DNA of 64,000 nt, taken from positions 50,629-114,628 of the forward strand of contig LSYV01000035.1 in the NCBI GenBank assembly GCA_001584585.1, read 5' to 3'. The notes beneath the pieces are model-generated. The model was not told the DNA's origin. It did no database searches and was given only the letters and a program-made list of their open reading frames with translations. Made by a program: the position numbers and the translations under genes. This document shows positions 33,613 to 44,461 of this stretch, piece by piece (position 1 is the first letter of the stretch; each line of letters begins with the position of its first letter). The stretch comes from Gonium pectorale. Its lineage: Eukaryota; Chlorophyta; Chlorophyceae; Chlamydomonadales; Volvocaceae.

Positions 33613-35885
33613 GGCCGCATGCGGGTTGAGAAGGCCTTCGGGCGCGGGTTGCCTGCCTGCGAGGCCAAGAAGCTGGTGGTGGCACACTGTTGGAGTGCCC
33701 TGGACGGAGCATCGTCTCAACCGGGTTCTGCCTGCGGCGTCTGGGCGATGGCGGCCACTTCACTTGCGTACCAACTACCAAGCGCACATCCCTTCGCGAG
33801 TTCCCATGGCCCAGCCTGCACCTGCATCAACGCGGACCCTCATGATGTCGCTGGCGCCGTTAGCATAGCCTTGCCGTGAACTTTGTCGCCGGCGCCGGAC
33901 TCAGCCCAAATCCATAATTGCGACGCTGCAAACGGTTGCGAACCCGTGAATCGAGGCACCCTGCGTCGAAGACAGGGTATTGTAACAGTGCATTAGACCA
34001 CAGCTCCACGCCCATTTTCACGCCGCAGAGGATGGGTGGTTGTCGAGGTCGCTGATGGAAGCTCGTTGCCGATTTCTGACCCTTGTGACCCCATCCTGAC
34101 GACAAGGGCCCGGGCTCAACTGACCCGGGAGGGGGCGCCGCTACGCCCGTACGCCTTTGCATTGGCGTACGTGGCTCTGCAGGGACCCTCTTCACAGTGC
34201 CCACGGTGGAAGGCGCATCGCAGCAGTCCTGGCCGCGTTGCCCAGTTTCCCGCCATTGGATGCGAGCTGTGGCCCGCTGAACGGTGCGCGCACTGATGTG
34301 TAGTTTTTTGTTTGCGGATCAGGTGCGGGCAGGGTGGGAGTATTGAGTGTATCAGTTGAAGCTGCTGACGCGAGTGCGTGCATGCATGTATGGTGTAGGA
34401 GGGCATGAGCAGCTTTGCGGAAAGGCTGGTAGTATCTTGCTGGCGTTGGTCGAGGTTGTCGAATGGAGGCGGAGTGCTGCAAGGCGGCACAGCGCCGCAT
34501 TCACGTAGGTACGAGTAAGATGGCTTGCAGGCGACGTTGGGGCCATGGAGCGTCTCATTTGGGACGAAATGGCCGCTGTGTCCTGTGTAGACCATGGCAT
34601 CCATTTTGCAGGACCGCCGAGGAAGGAAGGCTAGGACGCTGGACTCGCATGCAACTGCATAGCTGTTGTTGTTCACGGACGGGTGTTGCGTGCATGCTGG
34701 GTTGCGGTGCCCACACGCATGGGCCGACGCAGCGGCCGAATCCAGAGCGCCGAAACCGGGTGACGCAAGGAACTCCTAAACCTGACGCGCATCCTTGTAA
34801 AACTCTCTGCCGTAAGGCACAGACGGCGAGGGGCCTTGGCCGTGCCGACGTTCACAGGCCGCGTGCGCAGGCACTGGTGGTTCTAGATGCTTCCTTCAAA
34901 ATTGACGCCACCCGCCTAACTGCCAGCTGCGTTAGGTGCCGAGGAATGCGCAAAAACCATAACCTATCTGTAGCAGGGATGCCTTGCGACATAAAAACGG
35001 CGCTGAGGCGGCAGCAAGCCGCGTCCTTTATGAATCACGCTTCAGCTTGCCCTGCTCCTCTTAAACCTGCCCAGATGACGTTACCCAGCGTACGCTTCTT
35101 CGCAATGGCATGCCTGGCAGCAATGGATGGGTTCGCGTCACTGCCGTCCATGCACTGAGCCCAGCCATCACCGGCATCCAAGACCCACACGCCTGGCCAC
35201 TGACAGCCCGCCTCTGTACTTGCTCAAAGCTGGCTACAACCGCCCTGGGACGCCCTGCGTGGCCGCGGCCACCACACGCGGAGAACAAGCGCGCATCTGG
35301 CCCAGTACACTCTGGCCGGTGACGAAGGCTTTCCGTGACCGCACCCTTGGGGTTCAATGCCCGGCTGCGCCCATCTAAGGACAAGGTGGTCACGCGGGCG
35401 CAAGTCCAGCCTACGTCGTGCCCCCTGCATGGATACCATCCTCAGGCCGCCGCCGTCTGCGCCTCACCATACCGCCTCCACTGCCAAGGGCGCCGGCACC
35501 GCCTCCGGCGCTGGCAAGCCTCCCCAGCCCTTTGCTGCCCTGGCCGCCGGCGCCAGGCACCACTCCTGTTCTCCGCCGGCCGGCGCCCGCAGCTACCCGG
35601 CAGAAGCGCTGCCGTGTCTCAATAGCCTCCTGGCACGTCTCACTGCTGTACCTGCGGTGGCGCGGGGGTCACATGAGCATGCCATGAGGCCGGCGTCTGC
35701 TGCGCAGAACGTCTTGAAGTGCCGTACCCTACCCGCTTGGGTCGCGCCGCGATGCTGTACAAAGCCCCAACCCGCACCCAAAGGGAGTTCTCGAGCTTCC
35801 GTGGCACGGCTGCTAGGTAACTCCAGTAAGCGGCCCTCCGCGGCCCGGCCCTCTCGCATGCCGCTTGCGCCCGCAGAGCCGTCAC
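33613..35885. other. Tail-to-tail intergenic region, PI31-like / GT92
   Basis: About 2.3 kb without a supported gene. The longest frame (34463-35158, +) shows no domain, no coding-like composition and no splice context. TGTAA at 33981-33985 may end the PI31-like transcript. Confidence 0.5.
33981..33985 (+). other. Candidate TGTAA polyadenylation signal, PI31-like gene
   Basis: TGTAA about 370 nt after the stop codon, in a lower-GC stretch. Motif and position only. Confidence 0.45.
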
Positions 35886-37885
35886 TCACTTGTCCATGAG
35901 CTCAAAGTAGTACTTTGGCCGCGTCACGCCCGCGCCGCCACCGCGCTCCATCTTCTCCTTGAAGTCCTGCTCCGACTTGATGACGTAGTGGAACACCGCG
36001 GCGCGCGCGTGCGTGGAGTTCTTATTGCGGCCGCGCGCGATGCGGCGCTTGTTCTCGTCCACCATGTAGGGCTCCAGGCCCGTGGCCGGGTCAGCAGGCA
36101 GCCCGAAGACGGCCCGGTGCGGCGAGTACATGGTGGGGCGGAAGCGCGTGTTGACAAAGGTCTTGAACTGTAAGATTTGAAGGTTGTCGAGTTAGGGTCG
36201 AGTCGTGTGAGGCGCGCTGCCGAGTGAAGTGGAGACCCCCGTAATGGTGGATGCGAAGGTGAATGGGAGGGTGGGAGGATACCTCGTGGGCATTGGTGCA
36301 TGTGGAGCCGGCGGGCTTGGGGACCCTGCGGCTGGGATCCCACGGGCGCCACGTATGCCGAACGCAGACGTGGGATGCTGCAAAGGTGCCCATGTCCAAG
36401 TCTCCCAGGCAGCAGACGGCATTTCGCACTGCTGGTGGCCTGTGCCCGGCAGGGTCCGCAACGCGCCACTGCTCCGTATCTAGAGGCGGCAAGACCAGCG
36501 CAAACACACTGTACTACCGCTGCGGGCACGCAATTCGAACCGCAATCAGCATCCCCACCTGCGTGTTGAACTTGTGGTTGCGCGGCGTGCACGCCGTGTA
36601 CGAGTCCACGACCCCCCCGGTAGGACGGGTCTTGTGGCCGCTGCTGCCCAACAGGATCCAGTACAGCGAAACACCCGGGAAGGTCTCGTATTCCCGCAGG
36701 AACGCGTCGATGTGCCGTACGCTTTCGTCGTAAAGTATGACAAACTCGTCCAGATCAATAAAACCCAGGAAGGTGTGGTGTTTGCCGAAGTTGGCTACGC
36801 AGTGGGCGTAGGCTTGCCCCTGGGGCCATGGCCGCAGCAGCGCGGGCGGGCGAAGGAAACTTACAGATGGAAGCTGGGGATCAGCAGAATCCTCGCACGT
36901 GAGAAGGGACGCTGGAGGTCGTATTGGGCGGTAAACATAACGGCAGCCAGACATACACCCATGCAGCACATCATATGCCCCGATGGGCGTCGGCGTTTGT
37001 CACCCATCGCACACATGGGCATTGCCCCTGGTGCGGCCTACATGTGCTGCCCAACGCGCGTTCCGCACAGACAAGTGAACGGCATCTGAACAGACAATCC
37101 GACGGCATTTGCCAGTTACTAGCCCATATGCCGTGCCCCATGCGCCCCACACCTGCACGGTCGACATGAAGCGCTCCAGGTCGGACGTGTAGCCCTCCTT
37201 GAACTTGCGGTGCGCGGCGCTGAAGTTGACATAGTGCACAAAGCCCTTCGTGACAAACTCGGGTATCTCGTTGGACAGCGGCACCGTGCTGTTGTGGTCG
37301 TACAGATAGATCCGGGAGAAGCCTGATGGGCCACGGATGTGGCGCTGGCGGTAAGTATGTGAGGAGGCTCACGGTGGGCCGACGCGTTGGCACCCCGAGT
37401 GACGGCTTTGCCAACACACATGACTGCAGGCATTGCTGTTAGCACACTATTCACGTATTGAAACAATAAAACTGCACAATCCCCTCCACTCTCTCTGTCC
37501 CCGCCGGACACCCGCATCACCTGTACGCACCTAAGCACCTGTGGTACTGGACCCACTCGCGCACATAGCGGTTCTCGTTGCGGGCCACCGCGCAGAGTGC
37601 GCTGTAGCCATCGCTGCGCCCGTTAGCCCCCTCGCCCAGAAGATGCCTCCCCGCGCTGCGCGGACCATCGTGTATCACGCTCCTGGCGAGCGGGATTGCG
37701 TGCACGTGCGGCTGGACGTCGCCCGCACTCACGCTCACGCTGGCGGCTTGCCCCAGGCATGAGTCAGCCTTGCAGCCGCTCAGAAGTATGAGAAAAAGCG
37801 TCGCCACCGTTACATAAAGTGAGCGCGAGAGTATGGGGCGCCGTGACGGCGCCGTTTTGCCCCACAACGCCAGCTGCTCCGCCAT
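35886..37885 (-). CDS. GT92 (DUF23) family glycosyltransferase, type II membrane protein
   Basis: Predicted 355 aa from exons 37885-37531, 37322-37153, 36819-36559 and 36167-35886; phases agree. The N-terminus has a short basic stretch then a hydrophobic anchor (LYVTVATLFLILLSGC, ~24-39), as in Golgi type II enzymes. The GT92 elements follow in order: YSALCAVARNENRYVREWVQYHR, FSRIYLYDHNST, AYAHCVANFG, and the acidic metal-binding motif FIDLDEF (~195-201). The C-terminal conserved block is RAAVFHYVIKSEQDFKEKMERG. In animals, members of this family add galactose to N-glycan core fucose. The acceptor here is unknown. The gene is head-to-head with thioredoxin y, with 535 bp between the start codons. 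Confidence 0.9.
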
Positions 37886-38420
37886 ACCGACGCCACCACT
37901 CTGCGGCCCCGGGCTGGGCAGCCGTAAAAGGGGGCGAGCGTTCAGCCGCTCTGACAGAGTAGCTGCTCTCGCCCCGCAGCCTTATCCACAGCGAATGGTC
38001 ACACGCAGCGCGATGTGGTTGCAGCCCGTGTGCAATGGCTTATCGCTCACGTTAGTTAAACATTGAGGCCAGTTACTTGATGCTATAACAATGGCATTTT
38101 CCCCGGTGCTTGTCGCAGGTTTGCTACTGCTCGTCGACGGTTAGGGTGCCTCGATTGCCTTTGCATAATCGCTGCTACAGTCTCCGAAGCGTGGAGAAGG
38201 CGCTACCTTGGGGACACTGTCTGGTTCAAAGGACGAGACCCGGATTTGGTTTCGGTCCCTGGTACGCCTGACAGCGAGAATTGCTCCATTATGGGCTGGT
38301 TACATGACCGTATGTGAAGCTGGTGCCGCTTTCATTCTTTACCTCTCAATCGAACCCTCTAGTGCATTGTTCCGGCCGTCATTCATCTCTGCTCTGCTGT
38401 AAGGCCCGCCCGTATAGGAA
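37886..38420. promoter_or_regulatory. Divergent promoter region, GT92 / thioredoxin y
   Basis: 535 bp between two divergent start codons. No individual element is recognised. Confidence 0.5.
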
Positions 38421-39347
38421 ATGGCGCTACTTGCACATCGCTGTGCATCTCGCTCGACACGCCAAGCTGTCGGCACGCGCTGTGTGCGCTCTGGTGTTCG
38501 TGTCAGTACGCCGGTCGGCCCGAAACCCGAGCGCCGTGTCGCCGCAGCCGCTCAGAAGCAGCAATTCGCCTCGTTCGAGGATATGCTTAGTCGTTCCGAA
38601 GTTCCCCTACTCGTCGACTTCTATGCCAACTGGTATGTGCCAACTCTGCGCGTGCACCCTTGCCATGGTGTACAAACGGACGCGTGCGGCTGGGCCCGCG
38701 TTCGCCTAATTTTAGCCTTCTAGGACGCTGACGTGGGAGACTGCTTTGGTGGCGCTTGCTGTTTGCTTCTGCAGGTGCGGCCCCTGCACTATGATGTCCC
38801 CGACGCTGGCATCCGTGGCTGCGAAGCTGAAGGGGCAACTGCAGGTCGTCAAGATCGACACGGACCGGTATCCGGGCATTGCCAGCCAGCATAGGGTCCA
38901 GGTGCGCTCACTAGGCTAAGACGACTGCCTGCACATGTCTGATAGGTGAACCGTCCCCTGGAAGCATTCGTTCTGAAGGCCGCATTCTGCAGCATGCTGA
39001 TGAATGCTGCATGGCTCAGAACGCTTCGGCTCCCGATTGCTCACGGAGAAGACTCACTTGGCGCCTGTTGCAAGGGGGAACTCGCTGCGCTCGGCTACGG
39101 GCAAGGCCTTACGACGTTGTGTATGCCCATGTGGTGGCGAACTGCGTCAGTGCCGGAATCACGCGCTCGTGTTTTGGTTTGACTGTTTGGCAGCACCACT
39201 TCGTTCACGCAGGCGCTGCCAACCATTGCGCTCTTCGTGCGGGGTCAGGTGGTGTTCCGCTTCGAGGGCGTGATCAGCGAAGCACAGCTGCTGGAGAAGC
39301 TGCAGTATTTCCTGGCGGCCGCGTCGCCTGCGGGACAGGGCTCTTGA
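38421..39347 (+). CDS. Chloroplast thioredoxin, y-type
   Basis: Predicted 157 aa from exons 38421-38632, 38775-38901 and 39213-39347. The first ~45 residues are Arg/Ser/Ala-rich without acids, typical of an algal chloroplast transit peptide. The thioredoxin fold follows: FASFEDMLSRSEVPLLVDFYANW, the active site W-C-G-P-C at 71-75 split by the first intron (TG|G), LQVVKIDTDRYPGIASQHRVQ, the cis-proline ALPTIALFVRG, and a last strand VVFRFEGV. The segments 'FEDMLSRSEVPLLVDFYA' and 'KIDTDRYP' are most like thioredoxin y. In plants this type supplies electrons to antioxidant enzymes such as 2-Cys-type and Q-type peroxiredoxins. The start is the first in-frame ATG. Confidence 0.92.
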
Positions 39348-39392
39348 GGGGCTGGCGAAGCAGGGCAGTCCGACAGCACTCGATAAGGGTAG

Positions 39393-39421
39393 GAATGACC
39401 CAGGCCTGAATGACCCAGGCC
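39393..39421. repeat. 15-bp tandem duplication
   Basis: GAATGACCCAGGCC(T/A) occurs twice in direct succession, 46 bp after the thioredoxin stop. Confidence 0.85.
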
Positions 39422-39543
39422 ATACTTGGAAGAGCGCGCGGCCAAGCACTCGTGGCGGTTGCAGACGGCGCATGCCGGCGGACATGGAGGGCGAGGGCGC
39501 CACGCAGTACACGGCGGCAGTTCTGGGCGCAGGAGCACTGGGG

Positions 39544-39548
39544 TGTAA
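39544..39548 (+). other. Candidate TGTAA polyadenylation signal, thioredoxin y
   Basis: TGTAA about 200 nt after the stop, a usual distance for a 3' UTR end. Motif and position only. Confidence 0.5.
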
Positions 39549-40868
39549 GGTGTCACGCATAGGCTCGGACCCTGTCCCTAGTGGGTCGCCAACCCAAGTG
39601 TGGCCGTTGAACTGCCCATCCTTGCGTAAGTTGCAAGGCTTACGTGGGTATGCGGGGTCTTTAAGCAAGTTTGCGTCAGGCTGCAGGAGCGACGCAAGGC
39701 GGTCAGGGAATAGCGCAAATGTGCTCGTGGTGTGGTTTGCGGGCATGCGCACATTGGTGCCGGCTGTTGAGGCTTTGGGCAGTGAATGCCGTGGACTTAA
39801 ACGCACGGGAGGGCGGTGAATGAAGCCATCCTCTTATTCCTTAAGGTGGCACCCATGGGGAGTTTAGTCAAGTGTTGAGTGTAGGTGGCCCCGTGTCCAG
39901 TGACCCTACTGTATCTGTGCGAATAGCGTGCACGATAGCGTGCTGGAAGGGAGTGACACGAGGCCTGCTTATGCAAACGTGGTCTGCTTATGCAAAGCAT
40001 GACTACTACATGGACATCTACATGGACTACACTTGGAGAATGTCGATGTCATCCGTGTGGCCCTTACCGCTGCTGCATCACATATGCGGGTGTACCACCA
40101 CTGATGAAACTATTGGGTATGCATTGCATGGCTTCGTATGGATTTGTTATCTGCTGGTAGCGTGCTTGTAAGTTTAATTTTGCACGGCTTTCCTTCCTGA
40201 CCGCCGAGTCCCAACCTCCTGGGCATGCCGGGTAAACTGATGCTTGCGTAGTTGCCACTCTAGCAGTTGCATGTGCACCAGGGCTAGAATCGCCATAAAC
40301 AGAAAGTGAGATGTACATATAAAGCAGCCACATACGCGCAGACACGCCCTCTGCCTTACTCCACCACCATCTCACTCGCGGTCGCAGCCTACCCAACAAT
40401 CAGACATGAGCGGCTAATACCAGTCTCATACCAGTCAAAGCATCCCCTTTGCACCTGACGCAGATTAGATGCGCACAGTATGACCACCTCTCACATACCT
40501 CTGTCCGGGCACGAGAAAAGGCCACACCCTCCAAGAGGCACAGCCACGCTTGAACGCGGAACCGTCTCTAACCCATCTGTCGGCATGCACGGCCCGTGAC
40601 CAGTCCGTCAAACTGGCTCCCCGTGCAGGCCTTGCACTTAAACTCATCCATTCTCAAGACATTGCCGTCAGCCATGTCACAACGTCAAGGTGCCGTGTAG
40701 CCATTCAGCCAGGTCACCACGTCAAGTTGCCGGTAGGCAAAGATGGGTCCGTACAGGAAGGTTTCAGTCAGTCCCGTGAACCAGTCAAACCGCACAGAGC
40801 GGCATGCAGACTGCGTCACCATAGTGCCCCCTGTCATGAAGCGAATCCGAGGATTCAGCGGATGGCCC

Positions 40869-41469
40869 TTAATTGAAGCCCGCAATGTGCTTCACTCGCG
40901 TAAGAAGCGAGTCTTGCGAGGGGTCGTACGGGCAGTCCTTGCTCGGGATCTCCAGCACCGCAGGGATGGGCTGAGGGGGCAAGGAGCGTCCGGAGTGTTG
41001 GTAAGTTCACACGGCGGGTTTGGGCACCCCGTCCGGTCACCCGCACGCCCAGACTCACCTTGTTGTGCGCCTCAATGATGTGGCGAATTTGCCCCGCTAC
41101 TTGCTGGGAAATGAGGATGACAGCAATGTCATCGCGAGACGTGAACTCCTTGAAGGCGGCCTCGATGGCCCGGGGTGAGGTCTCTGCGACCGAGTCTTCG
41201 TCAAACACGCTGCCGCCTGGAACTAAGAGCAGCCACGTCACCTACTCGAGTCTACCACGAGATAGTTCTTCTTTTTGCGCAGGTCCACGTTCCCCACGCC
41301 AGCGAGTAGGAATCCGGTAATCGTGTCCTGGAAGGCAGGCCGAACAGGTCGCCGACTGATGCCAGGTTATCGGCACCGCAATTGCCTGATGCAAATGCAG
41401 CTCACACACCTCGTCTGCTAGCACAGCCAGGAGCATGCCATCCTGTGAGACCACGCTGGGCTGTGCCAT
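40869..41469 (-). CDS. VMA7: V-type H+-ATPase subunit F
   Basis: Predicted 133 aa, close to the family's usual ~120. Exons: 41469-41410, 41327-41246, 41216-41059, 40970-40869; phases agree. Subunit F is part of the central stalk of the V1 sector, which couples ATP hydrolysis to proton pumping into the vacuole. Conserved elements in order: [67 protein letters not shown], and [21 protein letters not shown] at the C-terminus. The start ATG gives the expected 20-residue first exon. Confidence 0.97.
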
Positions 41470-42578
41470 TTTCCTGCTCCTAAAGAATGTGAAAGAACGC
41501 GGATGTGTACTTCCCCAGCATGCGAGCAGTTGTTGGTGCAATGCTAGTACGGATCAGAGACCTATGCCATGTCTCAGGTAACATACAACTGTTGCCATAG
41601 CCGGGGAGGTCCTCGGGGAACCAATACAACGTTGGCTGGTTTCCTTGCTGGAGGGACACACCACGATGCAATTCCAGCATACTCTTGAGCATGCCTGCGT
41701 GAGCTCGCGTAGAAGCCTTCCCTTTAGATTTGCCACTAACACGACGCATCGGGGGCTACGGCACGGCAGCACTACACACACATGGCGCATCACGCCCCAC
41801 GCCAAGAAGCCCGTCGATGGCTCTGGGGAGATGGACGTGGTGGAGCGGATGGTTTCCTTTTTCTTTCCGAAAGCTTTATCCGACCCGTGAGCTTGCGTGG
41901 GTTACGCCTCATGATACGTAGTGCCCAGGGGTTTTGCATGCCCCCGACCGGCCTCCTTGAATCGGCATGCATGGCTATGAGCCAATGCTACCGCGAGGGC
42001 GTACCTTTGTTTGTCGTGCTATGAGTTGTTTGTCATGCTATGAGTTGGCAGGAGTTGTTTCCCTTGCACCCCCGTGTCCTGCCTCCCGTACTGCCGTACA
42101 CGCGACATGATGGCACCCGCGACCCCCCTGTGACACACTGTACCACAGCGCGCCCATGGGCCTCAAGCGCTTGAATTTTGATGAATTGCCCGACCAGGCA
42201 CGTTGCTGCATAGCGGTGGTGGTCACCGGAGTGGGGTGCCCTATTACATAGGTTCGCCCCCCTGCCCTGCATCTGGCAGAGCAGAGCTAGCACGCGCGAG
42301 GTTTTGACCGGCGCGCTTACTTCCGCTGCCGGTTCAGTTGTTGTGGCAGTGCCGCTGATATCGCGCTGTTGCATGTAATGAGTAATGGGTTAGTAAAACG
42401 GAAACCAGGGACGTGCAGCGCTGCAATGCGATGTATGTGGAGCGGCTGCATACATGGCCAGGGGGCTGCAGGACCGCGGAAACGCGTCATGCGTGGGCGC
42501 CGACCCGTCAGCCTGCTCGCCCATCGTGGCGTCACATCCGCTGCCTGCCGTCGCCCGTGACCCCTGCAGTACTGTGAG
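41470..42578. promoter_or_regulatory. Divergent intergenic region, VMA7 / TLDc
   Basis: About 1.1 kb between divergent start codons. A 19-bp near-perfect tandem duplication lies at 42010-42047. No gene recognised. Confidence 0.45.
42010..42047. repeat. 19-bp tandem duplication
   Basis: TTTGTCGTGCTATGAGTTG is followed directly by a copy with one base changed (CG to CA at the sixth-seventh base). Confidence 0.85.
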
Positions 42579-44461
42579 ATGGAAGCCGTGGCTGCTCCGG
42601 TGCCGGGCGATGAGCGGGACCCCACCATCGTGGCCCTGCGGCCGCTGCTGGCTCGTACGCAGCTGGAGAGCAGGCCGCTGCGCTGCGCCTACGATGCGGA
42701 GGCCGACGGCTGGAGCCCCGCGGCCTTCCACGCAAAGGTGTGTGGAAGTGAGGCGGCGCGGCAGCAGCAGCGGTGCTTGCTGTGTCGCCGGGGCGTCCTT
42801 TGCGGACGAGGGACTCGGCATTTGCGCCCGGTGGGGGCTGCGGGCCTTTGGGAGCTGCTCGCAGCGTTCTATCGTCACGTGCTTTCTCAGCAGCTGCCGT
42901 CATCCGAGCTCCAGCTAGTATGCCTTGGTCGTTGTGCTCCTTGGTTTCCGCCCGCCTGTTTGCCTGCCCACCCTGCCTGCCTTGCTGACTGCCTGGTGGC
43001 GGATTGGACGCAGGTCGATGGCCTTGGGGCAGCGGTGGTGGTGGCGGTCAGCTCGGGCGGTGCCGTGCTGGGTGGCTACAACCCCGAGGGCTGGATCGGG
43101 CTGGGCGAGGACAGGGCGTCCAACGGTGAGCGGCCGCGCTTGTGGTCCAACGGCTGATGCTGTGGGACACAGCCGTACGGGGCCATGGGACTAGCATGTC
43201 CAAACCACGTGGAAGACTGAGTTCGCATGTTGTGCCATTCGTATCTATGCAAAGCATGCGGGCCCGTAGGTGAGCATCACAGTGCGTTGCCCACCTTGCG
43301 GGTGGTGCCTGCTGCCATGCCCATGAGCCACCAGGTGCCTTTCTTTTCACCTGGCCCGACGGCAACACGAAGCTGCGTGCGCAGAAGCTCGGAAAGGTGC
43401 GGATGAGTGCTGCACCTGGGCTGCCGTGCAGTGCCGTTCAACGCCGTGTTCCCGTACCGCCCGCGTGGCTCAGGCCCGCCTGGCCGCCTTCCCCCGGCCA
43501 TGCCCCCGCCCCGCATGCTGTCGGCTGCTTAGTCTACTGGATACGGCAGTATGCAAGCGAGGCTTCTTGTTGTACGTTTGTGATACCGGTGCTCGCTCCG
43601 CGGCCCGACCGTCAGGTGGGCGGTCCTAACCTGGCTGTTATCGACAACCCCGGGAGCGGGCCCCAGTTCGGGGCGGACGGCCTGGCCATCCCACTCAAGC
43701 CGCGCGGGCAGGAGCGCATAGCCAAGAGCAAGCTAGGTGCGTGCGTGCGTGCGATCAAGAGCTCAGGAACAGCAGGACACGTCCGTCGTAGCGCGCTGGC
43801 CGGCACGTTGTCGGGCGGCGAGCGCCTTACACCGTTACTTAAAGTCGCCGTGTCCGGCTGGGCACCACGTTGCGGCTGCGCCTCGTGGTGAAGCGAACGG
43901 CGCCCTCTCCCCCGTTGCGCGCGCAAGGACGACGCGCAACGCTGTTGTGCGCCGCCCGGCCCGCGCCACTCCTTGCCCGCCCTTGCAGGGACGTACTACT
44001 CGCGCCTGCCGGATGGTGGGCGCTCCTTGTTTGCGGCACGAGAAGACTCCAAGCGCACGGAGCTGGAGTCACTTAAGGTGGGGTGTTCCAACAGAGTGAG
44101 AGCACCGGACCGCACCGCACCAGTAGGGTCTGAAGTAACCACGGGTCCCGGGCCCATGGTCCGTTTGGCAGTATGGGTATGCAGGCCGTGTCGCCAGACG
44201 CCCGTGTGCCGGGTGACACGGACGCACACCACGCCGCGACAAGGGGAGACGGTGGAAGGGGACCCATCCATCCATCCGTGGTCTTCTTTTGAAACAGGGC
44301 TTGCCGTGATGCGACTCGGCGTCCAGTGTCGCCGCCCCTGACGTGCCGGTGCCGGTGCTGGGTGTCCTGCTTCCGCGCCGTTGCAGGTGTACGTGGCGGA
44401 CGCTAAGGGAGTGGAGTGGCGCCTGGAGGGCATCACCTGGAAGAGCACCGTGGTGGAGTGA
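42579..44461 (+). CDS. TLDc-domain protein
   Basis: Predicted 205 aa from six exons: 42579-42737, 43014-43125, 43335-43396, 43616-43736, 43989-44077, 44397?/44387-44461, the last best placed at 44387 from phase. The whole protein is one TLDc domain: LRCAYDAEADGWSPAAFHAKVDG, VVVAVSSGGAVLGGYNPEGW, EDRASNGAFLFTWPDG, GPQFGADGLAIP, and a C-terminal strand LEGITWKSTVVE. TLDc proteins of the OXR1/NCOA7/TBC1D24 group protect against oxidative stress, and several bind and disassemble the V-ATPase. This one has no LysM, TBC or kelch part. A gene for V-ATPase subunit F lies directly upstream in the opposite orientation. That link is suggestive but may be chance. Confidence 0.9.

Larger units (their letters stand above)
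39348..40868. other. Tail-to-tail intergenic region, thioredoxin y / VMA7
   Basis: About 1.5 kb without a supported gene. It contains a 15-bp tandem duplication at 39393-39421 and a TGTAA at 39544-39548 that may end the thioredoxin transcript. Confidence 0.5.

Noticed and set aside
34463..35158. 231-codon plus-strand frame
   Set aside because: No domain, no splice context and residue use like random GC-rich sequence; left as intergenic.
41480..41805. Possible reverse-transcriptase fragment on the reverse strand
   Set aside because: A short frame with a few aromatic residues only; no polymerase motif could be found.
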